DNA from: Corallium rubrum
Lineage: Eukaryota > Cnidaria > Anthozoa > Scleralcyonacea > Coralliidae
Direction of reading: 5' to 3'
Assembly: GCA_964035015.1 (NCBI GenBank)
Contig: OZ035997.1
Coordinates: 13,862,536-13,926,535 of the forward strand
Length of the DNA: 64,000 nt
Shown: piece by piece, positions 31,430 through 58,100 of the stretch
Layout: every line of letters starts with the position of its first letter
Numbering within the stretch: the first letter of the stretch is position 1
Made by a program: the position numbers and the translations under genes
Notes under the pieces: model-generated
Told to the model about the DNA's origin: nothing
What the model saw: only the letters and a program-made list of their open reading frames with translations
Databases searched by the model: none

Positions 31430-33756
31430 AGGACTAATGACAGATTCGTGTAATCGTGTACATATATAGTGACTTACTTCCAACGTGTTACTGGTGTTAG
31501 TTTGTATCTTTGAGCAGAGGAACCGTTCGAGGAAACGAACTTATCATACGGGTAGCAAACACTGAAAAATAAAGGTACTGTACGTGTTGCGTTTTAATAG
31601 TTTATCCGTTAAAAACAATCACTCTGGCTATTTTACCATGGCAAGAAAGTCGAGGTTCTAGAGTGTATGTGTGCTATTATTTATGCCTGAAACAAAGTTA
31701 ATATATTAACAAAAAATCCAGTTTGTCACTGTCTATCGAAGTTGTGTTTTACTTTCTCTTTCAATTCTATTAACCTACATGTAGTTTCAAACGTTTAAAA
31801 GTACAATTTTAAATCCTTATTGTACGCTTAAAAACATAATCTTGTGATGTATTAGTTGAATTTTTTATATCTTATGTAGTGCCAAAATTCTCAGCTTCAT
31901 GCTGATATTAAAATGCCGACGTAATAGATATTTCCTAATTTTAATTCTGCTTCTGGTGATTCTCATTAAGACTTTGAATAAATATTGTATAAATATATAA
32001 TCTATTTTTTGTACGTTATTAGTGAAAAAAAATATAATCTATTGTATTAATTGACTTGATTTGAATGCTCTTGTATTTTCAGTTAACGTTGTCAAATTTT
32101 TTTTTTTTAGTAATTTAAAAATACGTTAAAATATATTTAACTTCCCCTCCCATATTTTGATTATGTTGCAATATGTCAACAGTATTTTCAATTAATTCAT
32201 AGCCACGTTTTATGGCCTTGGAGCGTCTTCTAGCCTTATGTGGGATTTACTAATTTTCCCTCTTTTCCTATTGTTACTTTAAATAAAATCTCATTGAGTA
32301 TTAGACCTGTGACCCTTGAGTAAGCTTGCTTAAATTTGGCAGTATTTCATGTCATTACTAACTACTTAAAGTGTAATAGCCAAGAGAGTGAGATCGTTGT
32401 TGTAAAATATCAAACTGAAGCCTTGGTGAGGTCAAGACATTCAAGGTTGAGGTTTGATATTTATTGCATAGACCAAACAGTCAAGTTTATTAACACGTTG
32501 AGGCATAGATCTCTAATCATCAATCTTCAAAGTGTTAAAGAGATAGGACCTCTCCCTGTGCTGAAATTATCTGCAATTTAATAGCCAGAATAAAATACTA
32601 AAGAGTCATCATCAGGCTAAAAGTGTTAACCCATTGATGCTTGAGCTGACCAAAAATGGCACCTTTAATATTTTACTCTGTCTAACACCAAATGATTTTA
32701 CTCATCTAATGGAGACTCCTCAGCAATGGGTTAACAAGACTGATTAACCTATTGCTACCTAGTACCTGAGCTGGCCAGAAAAACAGTCCCTTTTAGTAAT
32801 ATTTTACTCTGTCTAACAAGACTGTCCAGATGATTTTATTTGTCCAAGGGAGAACCCTCAGACAGCCTAGGCAGTAATGAGTTATAAAAAGTAATTTATT
32901 ATATGGCACTCTTTTCCCAAAATCAATCACATATTTCCTGCTCTCAGGTTCCTTCAACTTCATCATCTTTCTTATCTGGACAGGATACCAAAATTTCTTA
33001 AAGCTGTGTTTTTGGATTTTGTTTGTTTCAGTTGTAAGGCATTTATAACTATTTGCATAATGCTTGCTGCCATTACAGAGAAATCTTTCCACATCAGCAA
33101 CCAATCATGGTACACGATTTTACTGGAAGTAACCCATCCCATGCCATATTAACTTCTTATTAACCGAGAGCATGGTCATTATGAAAATATACCAGACCAA
33201 GGCCTTGACAGTACAGACCGAGCCTGTAGGGTGAGGTTAATGTATATAAAGACTGAGGTCTGATATTTTTCCGTAATGACCAAGTGGACGAGGTTAATAA
33301 GAGGTTTATTATATGGCATTTTGAAACAACACATCTTACATTGACTTGTCAATAGTGTGACCTCATGTGTGTGACATAGACTCATCGTTTTCAATGTTGT
33401 TGCTCTTGTTGTTGTCGGTTTTGGAATCCTGAAACTCACTGCCAGATTACTCATCTGATATTTCACTAGTACAGAACACACAATATAATAGCTGTAATAT
33501 AATAGCTTAAATAATTAGCTGTGTATATTGTTTATATACTTTACCAAACTGTTCAGTGGCAAAAGCCAGAGGGACCTGGTTGGTTTAGGCTAAAGCATTT
33601 TGAGTAAACTGTACTGTACATTGTCAGGAAATGTATATAAGTTAACTGAAAATGAGTAGTAAGTTGATCTGTATGTTCACAGGCACACAGTGTAATATTT
33701 TTATACTGTAAAAATAAAATGTGATTGGGAATTTTGTACTTTTTTTTCTATTAAAG
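31430..33756. other. Region upstream of MO25; probable promoter and 5'UTR exon unseen
   Basis: The MO25 start codon follows an acceptor at 33755-33756, so a 5'UTR exon must lie to the left. A candidate donor is aataaaggtactg near 31572, but support is weak. The second copy of the 160-bp dispersed repeat sits at 32745-32910, and 33100-33310 holds a further repeat (gttaataagaggtttattat). Confidence 0.35.
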
Positions 33757-49643
<15,887 letters not shown>

Positions 49644-49910
49644 ATGCTTTAGATAATTTACTCTTATTTGTAAAAAGTCCAGTATATTACCAAACTCCCT
49701 TTATATTTGTAAATTCGCAGCTGTACAGTGCTATAGACCGTCACTAATGCACGAAAAAACCCAACAATGCGAATACTATTTTAGTTTAATCCGCAATACG
49801 TCACGTTGAACAGTCACTGCGGTTACAACAAAACAGTTCTCGTTTGGCATGTATATCATCCAACTTTAATATTTTCCATTAATAATGGTAATGTATAAAT
49901 TTTCAACGAC

Positions 49911-49916
49911 ATTAAA
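49911..49916 (+). terminator. Possible MO25 polyadenylation signal
   Basis: ATTAAA is the common variant signal and lies about 270 nt past the MO25 stop. No canonical AATAAA is closer. The call is tentative. Confidence 0.35.
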
Positions 49917-50919
49917 AGCTTTAACCCGTACTTTTAGCGAGTCTTAATAGTCTTAATATGTGGCAGTGTAGGGCAAGTTATATCCAACGTCTAGTTACCT
50001 TATTTTTTTCTTTTACCTTTACTGTTCTCCCGTTTATACCAGCAGCTATGCTGATGGGATTATTAACGGGTGTCCTAAACAGGAACAGGGCCACGCCCGT
50101 CAGAGAATATAATAGATAACTAATAACTATATATACATAACATACAAGATAACATCACAATATAAATAAGTTTTGTGGAAACACCACGTAAAAATATTTC
50201 TTTGCTAAGCTTTCGGCCTGTTGACTCAGGCCTTCATCAGAGCAAAGAATTAATAACATCACAAGTTCACAACAACTTCAAGAACTTTTAAAAAAAGTAT
50301 TATAAAAAAAAGTATTACTATGTATAAAAAAACGAAAAGATGTACTTCGCGTCAACATTCAACAACACCAATTATCAATTTGTTTAAAATTTGCTAAAAT
50401 ATTGTGGGCGTCCTTATGTAGGACACCCACAGTCCAAAAAGTGCGGGTGTCCGGACACCCGCTACTTCCAGAGCCCCTGATTAACAGTATAAATAAATTA
50501 TTTTTTTTAAAAGTTTTTAATAAAGTTTTTAAATTATTACTTGATTTTTAAATATTACCCTAATAGTTACCTTATTAAGGTTTATACTTTATTTATTGCG
50601 ATATATTTATTTTTAAAACATTTGCGGTTTTGAAAACTGTGTATTTTGCGAGTGTTTTGCGGGTGTTTTGAGATGTTGCTGAGGAAAATACAATATTTTT
50701 ACAGAGTCCGGCACATTTAACTTCTTCACTACCCAGGCCTCTCTACGTGACAGGTAAAATCGTCTGGCGTTAGTCAGAGTAAAATACTAAAGTCAGCTTC
50801 GTTCGAAAATGGCATTCAAAGAGTAAAATCCACTCCACATTTTCTTTTTAAGAGTAGAAACATTTTTTTGATCAAGTTTTTTTGTCGACTCTTTGTTTTT
50901 ATCTTTTCGGCCCATCCAT

Positions 50920-51350
50920 CTTAAAGTGCCTATGAAGCGAAAATTATTATTGTCTTAAATGAAAGAACTCTTAAAACTACAACGTAACATCTTTTCCAGA
51001 TCTTCGTTTCCGTGCTTCGTTGTTGAGATATTTCAGTTTCTTTGATACGCAAATTAAACACTTTGACATCACACGTGTATAATGAGTTATCGGAGAAAGT
51101 TCTATATCTTTGCTATTATCAAACGAAATGACTTTGAAGCCGATCTGTGCGTCTATTTCGCATACAGCATTAGACATACAGATTTTTAATTGATTTCGTT
51201 TGATAATAGTGTTTAATTTGCATATCAAAAAAATTGAAATATCTCAACAACGAGGCACGGAAATGAAGATCTGCAAAAGATGTTACTTTGTCGTTTTGGG
51301 AGTTCTTTCATTTAAGACAATAATAATTTTCGCTTCATAGGCACTTTAAG
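50920..51350. mobile_element. TTAA-flanked MITE (AGTGCCTATGAAGCG ends)
   Basis: TTAA then AGTGCCTATGAAGCGAAAAT; the other end is ATTTTCGCTTCATAGGCACT then TTAA. The TIR is over 100 bp and includes atgaaagaactc and the complement of gaaatatctcaacaacga. A relative at 63299-63769 has the same TTAA site and related interior, and another is at 10956-11418. There is no ORF. TTAA suggests mobilisation by a piggyBac-type transposase. Confidence 0.82.
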
Positions 51351-51409
51351 TAATTGTTATACAATCCGATGCATCAAGATCTTGCCTGTTATGAAATAGC
51401 TTGACAAAC

Positions 51410-51800
51410 CCAGTGAGTTCTATAGATCGTTTTCATCTGACGTCACGGCGGCCATATTGGTGTACCAAAACAATGAAATGGCGGCCATATTGGTGTACGG
51501 TATGGGAATTAGCTCTTCCTTATTCAAATATTTCGTATTGTTTCACCGGCAACCGATCACGTGAGTGAAAACGATCTATATATAACTGGAGTGATATCTG
51601 CTGGTCATTGACTGGGCAAAGATTGAAGCCAAACATGGCGGCCTGAAGCCTGAAGTACGTATAGTTCCAGTCTTCTACGCGGTCGTTTGACCAGATCAGA
51701 CTACCAGCGCGCGCCAGCAACTATACGTACTTCAGACCTATATACCTGCATGCACATTGTCCGCCACAACGATATTACTCCAGTTATATATAGAGCTCAC
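51410..51800. mobile_element. TIR element with internal palindrome, copy 2 of 2
   Basis: It matches 1988-2386 block by block (ggcggccatattggtgtacc, gtatgggaattagctctt, tagttccagtcttctacgcg). The ends are cagtgagttctata and tatagagctcactg. The central palindrome is altered compared with copy 1. Confidence 0.75.
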
Positions 51801-51989
51801 TGGACAAACCACCTTCCATTCATGAAGAACTTAGCCATTAAGGCCATCGACTCCTTTGCCTTGCAACAATGCTAGGAAAAGATAGTACTCCAGCAGCGTT
51901 ATCAAGGCTGGCAGAGTACCGCCCTTCTCTACCACCTCCATGAGCTACTTTGCCAGTGCTGGTTCATCGCCAGCGTGGTTCTCTACAGT

Positions 51990-52986
51990 CTGCCGTCAAT
52001 TCGACCGAAAAAGATGGCGACTTGTACATTTAACCACAATCCTTTGCGCACAGTATATTCGTTAAGAAGATCAACTTTATTTGGTAAGAATGAAGTTCTT
52101 GCTTACTCAATCCATGTTAACATGATAAACCTTTGTTATACGAGTTATTATTTGAGCTGATTTGAGGTCGCAAAGCATTGTGTGACGTTACCGAAAAAGA
52201 TGGCTGCGGTACACTTAACCACAATGCTTTGCGACCTCTAATGAGCAAAAATAACTAAACATTGTTTATTTGTTCATCATGTTAACATGGATTAAATAAG
52301 CAAAGCTGGAAGATCAACATGATCTCTGTCCGACAACTGCAAGAGAAATACCGTGAGCAATGACAACGACTACAGTGCACATTGGCTTAATTGACCTGCA
52401 TCTTCAGCAGAAAGGGTCTTTTCACTCTGTTTTTGAAGCTCATCAACTGACTACCAATGAATCTTAAAATACCAAAATCACCGGTCAGCGTGTCGGCAAA
52501 ACTCCAGCGTATTCCTCTATATAATAGGGGATTGGTCCCTCGAAGTGCTGGAAATTGTAGAGGAAGGTTTTCCACCAACGTGTCTCTTGATACTGAACTG
52601 AAAAAACGCACGGGCACCTAGGCATGGGAGAACACCATGTTGACCACCAACACAAATATTTTAATTTTTAACTCTGCCTTGATAATAAGTTTGTACAAAA
52701 GAATCTTTGCTTCATAACGAGGCTCATTTAGATGCACATAAAGAATATTTAAAGTGAAGGCCTTTATGAAAGTGGTCTATTGCACCTACATTAAACAGCT
52801 GGCAACCACCTCAATTGTATAGAAGTTAGTTACAAGGCAAAAGGAAAACTGCAACAGCAATCGTCAATTGACGATACCGAAAAAGATGGTGGCGGTACAT
52901 TTAACCACAATGCTTTGTGACCTCAAATCAGTTCAAATAAGAACTAAACATTGCTACCTCTGCCAGCAGGTTATGTTTTTACCACT

Positions 52987-53018
<32 letters not shown>

Positions 53019-53640
53019 TTGTTTGTTTGTTTGTTTGTTTGTTTGTTTGTTTGTTTGTTTGTTTGTTTGTCTGTCATCACGATATCTCAAAAATTATTGC
53101 ACCGACTTTCATGAACGTTTGTAGAAGGGTTGGCCATAGACCAATGACCAATCCATTAAATTTGGGTTGAATTTAGTCGGTCAAAATTTGGATGAGAGTG
53201 CAATCAAACATTTTATTCATACATGCATATGGGGTCTCGTGAGCTAGCCTGGTTAGTGGGATGGCTCGTTTTCTTCATCTCTAATAACCCGCTGGTGGAG
53301 GTATATGCAGTCTCTGAGTCCCCTCTAGCTTATCACTTAAGGTGAGGTAATATTTTCTTCAACTTGCATTATTGCGTTGCAAGTTGAAAAGCGTTGTTGC
53401 ACATAACGCATTGAGAGATTTGATTGGCTCTTGCAAAACTTCGGACAAACATTGGACATTAGCCAATCAGATTTGTCAAAAAGATCACGTGATCCATTCA
53501 CTTCCTGCGGAAAGGTCTATTTGTAATGTTGCTCGTATTACTTCACCTTTATCTTTCGATAATACATGTAGTGCAAGAAACAATATTTAAAATGCACAAA
53601 GGATTGTGGTTAAATGTACAAGTTGCCATCTTTTTTAGCC
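51990..53640. other. Repeat cluster: several copies of the 'gaaaaagatgg' MITE family and a microsatellite
   Basis: Starts or ends of the family are seen at 52000-52040, 52185-52235, 52868-52925 and 53590-53640. A (CTGT)n(TTTG)n microsatellite runs 52984-53075. The block 53440-53525 (cattagccaatcagatttgt) recurs in reverse at 63930-64000. No gene is supported. Confidence 0.65.
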
Positions 53641-53834
53641 GTCTCGGACGTCGAATCCAATGCAATGGTTTTGATGAACTAAAGTATTATTTACTGATTT
53701 GCATTATTGGACCCGACACATCCGGCATCCAAATGGTGTATATAAAGGTGTACCAAGAGAGTACAGGCAACAGAGCTAACACAGCCTGACTTGTTGTTCG
53801 ATCCAGAATAGGACTGTACAGAACTGACCCACTG

Positions 53835-54115
53835 AATGAGATGAGAGAAGATAAGACAAGTTGATGAGTGAGACTAGAGAAGATATTGATGATGAAATGA
53901 TGTTAATTAAAAATTACAGGCAGGGGTGACATAACAGCTTGACACCAAATATTACTGTGATCCCTCAATGATGATTTATTACATGTGTATGATAATGAGA
54001 TGAAACAATATACAGGATGAGATGAAATGAGACAAAATAATAAAATGACGAATGATGGGATAAAATAAGATAAAGGGACAATGAGATGAAGTGATGGCAT
54101 GAGATAATGAAATGA
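53835..54115. repeat. Purine-rich degenerate minisatellite
   Basis: Variants of gatgagatgaaatgagacaa repeat over about 280 bp with drift. It lies just past the 3' end of the NOL7 gene. Confidence 0.7.
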
Positions 54116-54161
54116 GAAGCAAATACATGATTATATAACCATAAAAAGCTAGCGTTAAATT

Positions 54162-54167
54162 TTTATT
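54162..54167 (-). terminator. NOL7 polyadenylation signal
   Basis: tttatt on plus is AATAAA on minus, 28 nt after the NOL7 stop, giving a short 3'UTR. Confidence 0.6.
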
Positions 54168-54194
54168 TCAAAACCATTTTGCTTGTTTAGTCAT

Positions 54195-54881
54195 TTATGC
54201 TTGACTGTTAAACTTCACAGCAGGTTTTCTGACACCAAAGCTCTTACTGCGCAATGTTAAATGTGATGAGGTTGAAGCTCTATGAAGTCTTTGACCATAC
54301 AGATGATTGTTCAAAAATTCAGCAGCAGACTCTTGAACTTTCTTAGACTTTTTAACCTCGTCTTTAACAACAACAACACTACAATGTTCTGTTTCTTTCA
54401 GTCTATCAGATTGACTCTTTTTCTTTCTCTTGCCTTTCATAGATAACTTCTCTTTTTCTTTCACTTTTTCCACCAACTTTTCCCTCATTTCATTCTCCGT
54501 ATCCAACTTAGATTTCTTAGCGACTGCAAGGACAATGTCCTCAGGTAATTTCGTTAATTCGTAAGTTCTTTTGCTTGCTTTATTTCTTTTTTGAACAACA
54601 AACATCTCATTCTTCTTTCGTCTCTTTTCTTTGTCTTTTAACCGGACAGAATCTACTGCTTCCTTCCTCCTTTTTTCATCTTCTTCAAAGACTTCTTTGC
54701 TATCTTTCCATGAAATACCAACCGGGGACTCGTCATCGTCGTCTATTTCCTCACCATCACCACCTGTAGATATTTGCCCAGCATCTTCAACATCAACCAC
54801 TTCATTTGAGTCGTTATTATATTCTTCATGTTCCTCCAAATAAATTTCCTGTTTACTTTTAACGTTGGAAGTCTCCATCAT
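54195..54881 (-). CDS. NOL7: NOL7-like nucleolar protein
   Basis: A single-exon frame of 228 aa. The N-terminal third is very acidic (a run of E and D with GDGEEIDDDDESP). The middle is lysine-rich and helical (EEDEKRRKEA ... KDKEKRRKKNEMFVVQKRNK). The C-terminus has AAEFLNNHLYGQRLHRASTS and VRKPAVKF, matching the conserved NOL7 C-terminal domain (A-x-F-x-N-x-L-Y-G and VKRxAVxF). NOL7 is a nucleolar protein linked to early rRNA processing (family knowledge). The basic tail seen in human NOL7 is missing, so this protein is shorter. The start is the first of two adjacent ATGs; no upstream coding exon is needed. It is divergent from CCDC39, with 280 bp between start codons. Confidence 0.88.
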   Translation of the reverse strand: MMETSNVKSKQEIYLEEHEEYNNDSNEVVDVEDAGQISTGGDGEEIDDDDESPVGISWKDSKEVFEEDEKRRKEAVDSVRLKDKEKRRKKNEMFVVQKRNKASKRTYELTKLPEDIVLAVAKKSKLDTENEMREKLVEKVKEKEKLSMKGKRKKKSQSDRLKETEHCSVVVVKDEVKKSKKVQESAAEFLNNHLYGQRLHRASTSSHLTLRSKSFGVRKPAVKFNSQA

Positions 54882-55161
54882 ACTAACGAATCAGACGACA
54901 ATCAGAGAATTCAACAACAGAGTCGCAAAAAATGCCAAAGCAATACAGCATGCTTCGATTAATCAGGCCGCCATTTTGTTAAGACACTTAAAAAGAGCCT
55001 GGAGCCTACTTCATCCGGGAACAATTGTAGTTGTTACCATAGCAACAAAACGCCATATCAAAATGGACGAACGAAGTGTTGGACATTTGAACTTTATTCA
55101 CAGACAAACAAACGTTTCTTTTGCCTAAAAACGACAATAGATACATATTTTATTATTAATA
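54882..55161. promoter_or_regulatory. Bidirectional NOL7/CCDC39 promoter with RFX X-box
   Basis: The sequence GTTACCATAGCAAC at 55033-55046 fits the X-box consensus GTNRCC-N(0-3)-RGYAAC exactly with a 2-bp spacer, 116 bp from the CCDC39 ATG. RFX factors drive ciliary genes through this site. At 54967-54978 GCCGCCATTTTG fits a YY1 site. No TATA box is evident. The small frames in this stretch are not supported as genes. Confidence 0.75.
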
Positions 55162-58100
55162 ATGGAAACTGTTTTAAGCGACTTTCCTCTTGATGAAGGC
55201 ATTGCTGTTCCCGTTGCTAATGTGGAAAACAAAAGGATTGAATCCGAGGTACGTATTGAAATAAATATTGAATATTTGCCCTTCTATCTTTGGTAAATGT
55301 TTCTTCAAGCATTTTGTCAAAAAATGATAGTTCTGATTTATCTGACTTTTTCTATGTATAAAATAAGTGAAGAAAGAAGTGTCTTAGTACACTTAGTACA
55401 CTCTGTGCAATAGACCGAGAGCAAACTTTTCCTTGTTGGGACTGGCTATCACTATCAGTAATCAGTACTCAGATAAGTAACGTACTTATACACAGTAATA
55501 ACAGTATTAAAATTTACTCTGATTACTATATGGAGGCTGTTGTTGGGTCATTCCATTTAATGTCCACACACCCCTATGGATGAAGTCACCCAAGATGTAA
55601 CTCCTAAGAAAAAAATATGAAAGTGCTGACACAATACACCCCCCCCCCCCCCCCCCCAACTCAGAAACCTTGGGTATATATAAATTATTTCGATAGCGAG
55701 TGCTACGTCTATGTACATCAGAATGTCTCTTTAAAAAATTACATAAATAGGATGGTACACTACCATTTATGATTTTATACACCATTTGGGCATCTCGATA
55801 TGCAAGCATGTCCTGAACTGATAACCATCCAAGGTCTTTAATTGTACATGATGTGTTATCATACTTCCTTTTTTCAGAAACTATTCTAGCTGCAAAGTTT
55901 TGAACTAGTTGTAGTTTCTTTATATTCCCTTTGAGTGTACCCACCCATTTACTAAAAACGAGCAAATTCATGACTGAGATCAATGTTTTCTTGTCAAATA
56001 AATGTTTCACTCTGCTAATCTGGCACAACGACCCCATTAATTTAGATGCAAGATTCTCTGTATGATCAGTAAAGGAAAGACATGTATCCAATATCACTCC
56101 AAGATCTTTTGCACTGGATACTGGTATTAATTCTTTTCCAAGAAAAAACACTGATGATATATCAGTCCTGGCAAGAGCTTGCCTGGTGCCAAACAACAGA
56201 AATTTAGTTTTTTTTGGATTAACTAATAAACAATTAGAGCAGCACCAGGCTGCCACCCTTCTTAGATCAGCATTCAGCTTTTCCATTCCTTCAGTAATGC
56301 CATTAATTGAGAACGACAAAAAGAGTTTTGAGTCGTCCACGTAAGATTCAATTTTACAATTCCAACATATACTGCTAATTTCATTGACATATAAATTAAA
56401 CAGCAGTGGGCCCAAAATGGATCCTTGAGGTACGCCATGAGTGACACGCTGAGGTTTGGATTGATGTTGTCCTACATGTATTTTAACTGATTGAAAACAT
56501 TCACTAAGGTAACTCCTGAACCAAGCAGTGGCTGAAGGATTTGTTCCAAACATTTGAAGTTTTTCCAAGAGAATAGTGTGACTAATGCTGTCAAACGCCT
56601 TGCTTAGATCAAGTAGTATAACCGCTGACACCTTCTTACTGTCCATAGACTGATATATATAATCTGTTATAAACAGCTGCAAAGTTGCAGTGGAATGATA
56701 TTGACGGTTACCGCTTTGATGACTGCTGAGCTTAGCGGTGTCGGTCAGGTAGTATTAGCCAACATATTAGCCAATTAGAAAGCATGATTTTGTTATGGAC
56801 TGGGAAAAATAATATACTTGTCTGTAACAATAGGAACATCTATGTGGTTAACATATTATGCTTTCTTTGTATACATGTAATTGATTGATTTAATTCTCAC
56901 TGCATGATTGTTTTATTTTTTAGCTTGACAGCAAGCAAAAAGAAATTCTGAAAAATAAGGATAAAGTGGATGAGCATAAGGACAGAATAGATGCAATTAA
57001 TGAACATTTAAAAAATGTCCTACAAGAGCTGCAGCATACTCAGGTTACTATTAATATTGTATTATACATTTTCATAAATCTGAAGATCTAGATTTTAAAC
57101 TTAATTTGAGCTAGCTTTTGCAGGATGGTACTGTATAACTAGTTTCTCCAATGTAAACAACACTGACAGCAACACTGCATGACCACAACAACTTTTTGGT
57201 TTTTATGTGCATTGGCTTATTTAATGATAAATCCTTATAATTAGGCATAACAATTTACATCATCATGTATTATGTCATGTATATTTTACCATTTTTGTGA
57301 AATAAAATTAACTTGTGGAGGACTACAGACTGATCACCCTTTGGAATTTTTATATTGCAGTCTCTTTCATGGGGAGGGGGGGTGGGGGAGGTGGTAATTC
57401 TTCTAGTTTGACTGAAATTTTACAGAATCAGTATCAAACATTTCAATTGTAATAATTAAATTATAAGAATTATTGTTAAATACTGACTCATTTTTTGGTA
57501 TAATTTATAGGAGCTACTTAATGCAAGGAAACGAGAAATTGAAACTGAAGAACATTTTAAACAGATTGGTAGGTTACTGTGCACATGGTATAGAAAGTGG
57601 AGTTGACATGCAGTCATACCACTTTGGATGCTGGTAGTTGCTAATAGTACTGTTTAAAAAGGGGAATAATAAATTATATGGGCTAAAATACCTAGGGGTG
57701 TCTATAAGAGCTGGTGGGCATGTACACCCTGCCCTAATCCCCACCTCCACTTTGTCGTAAAGTGCCCTTTTTGCAACAGGAAATTGCTGTCTAGAAGCTT
57801 CCCCCGGCCACACACACCACCCCCCCCTAAAGAAAGTGTCTTTTTGTGGCTCAGTTCTCCCCTTTATGTCAAACAAGAATGCATAACCTTTGAATAATTT
57901 CAACTATGCTATTAATAGCATTCCTAGGATTAATTTCTTATATCTCTGAATTATAAAGTTTGACATCATAATATTTATGCCACCCCATGTGTAAAAGTGT
58001 TATTTAATAAATTGATTAGTTTGTTGTTTTGCAACATTTACATGCACTGTATCAATGTTATGAAATGTTGTAAGTAGAATGTAGCTGTTACATCAGGCTA

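Noticed and set aside
50200-50240. Retroelement end (ttcggcctgttgactcaggc)
   Set aside because: The phrase resembles ends of some retroelements, but no RT or clear boundary is nearby, so the call would be a guess.
52387-52617. 76-aa minus frame as a possible gene
   Set aside because: It lies inside a repeat cluster with no recognisable domain and no splice support.
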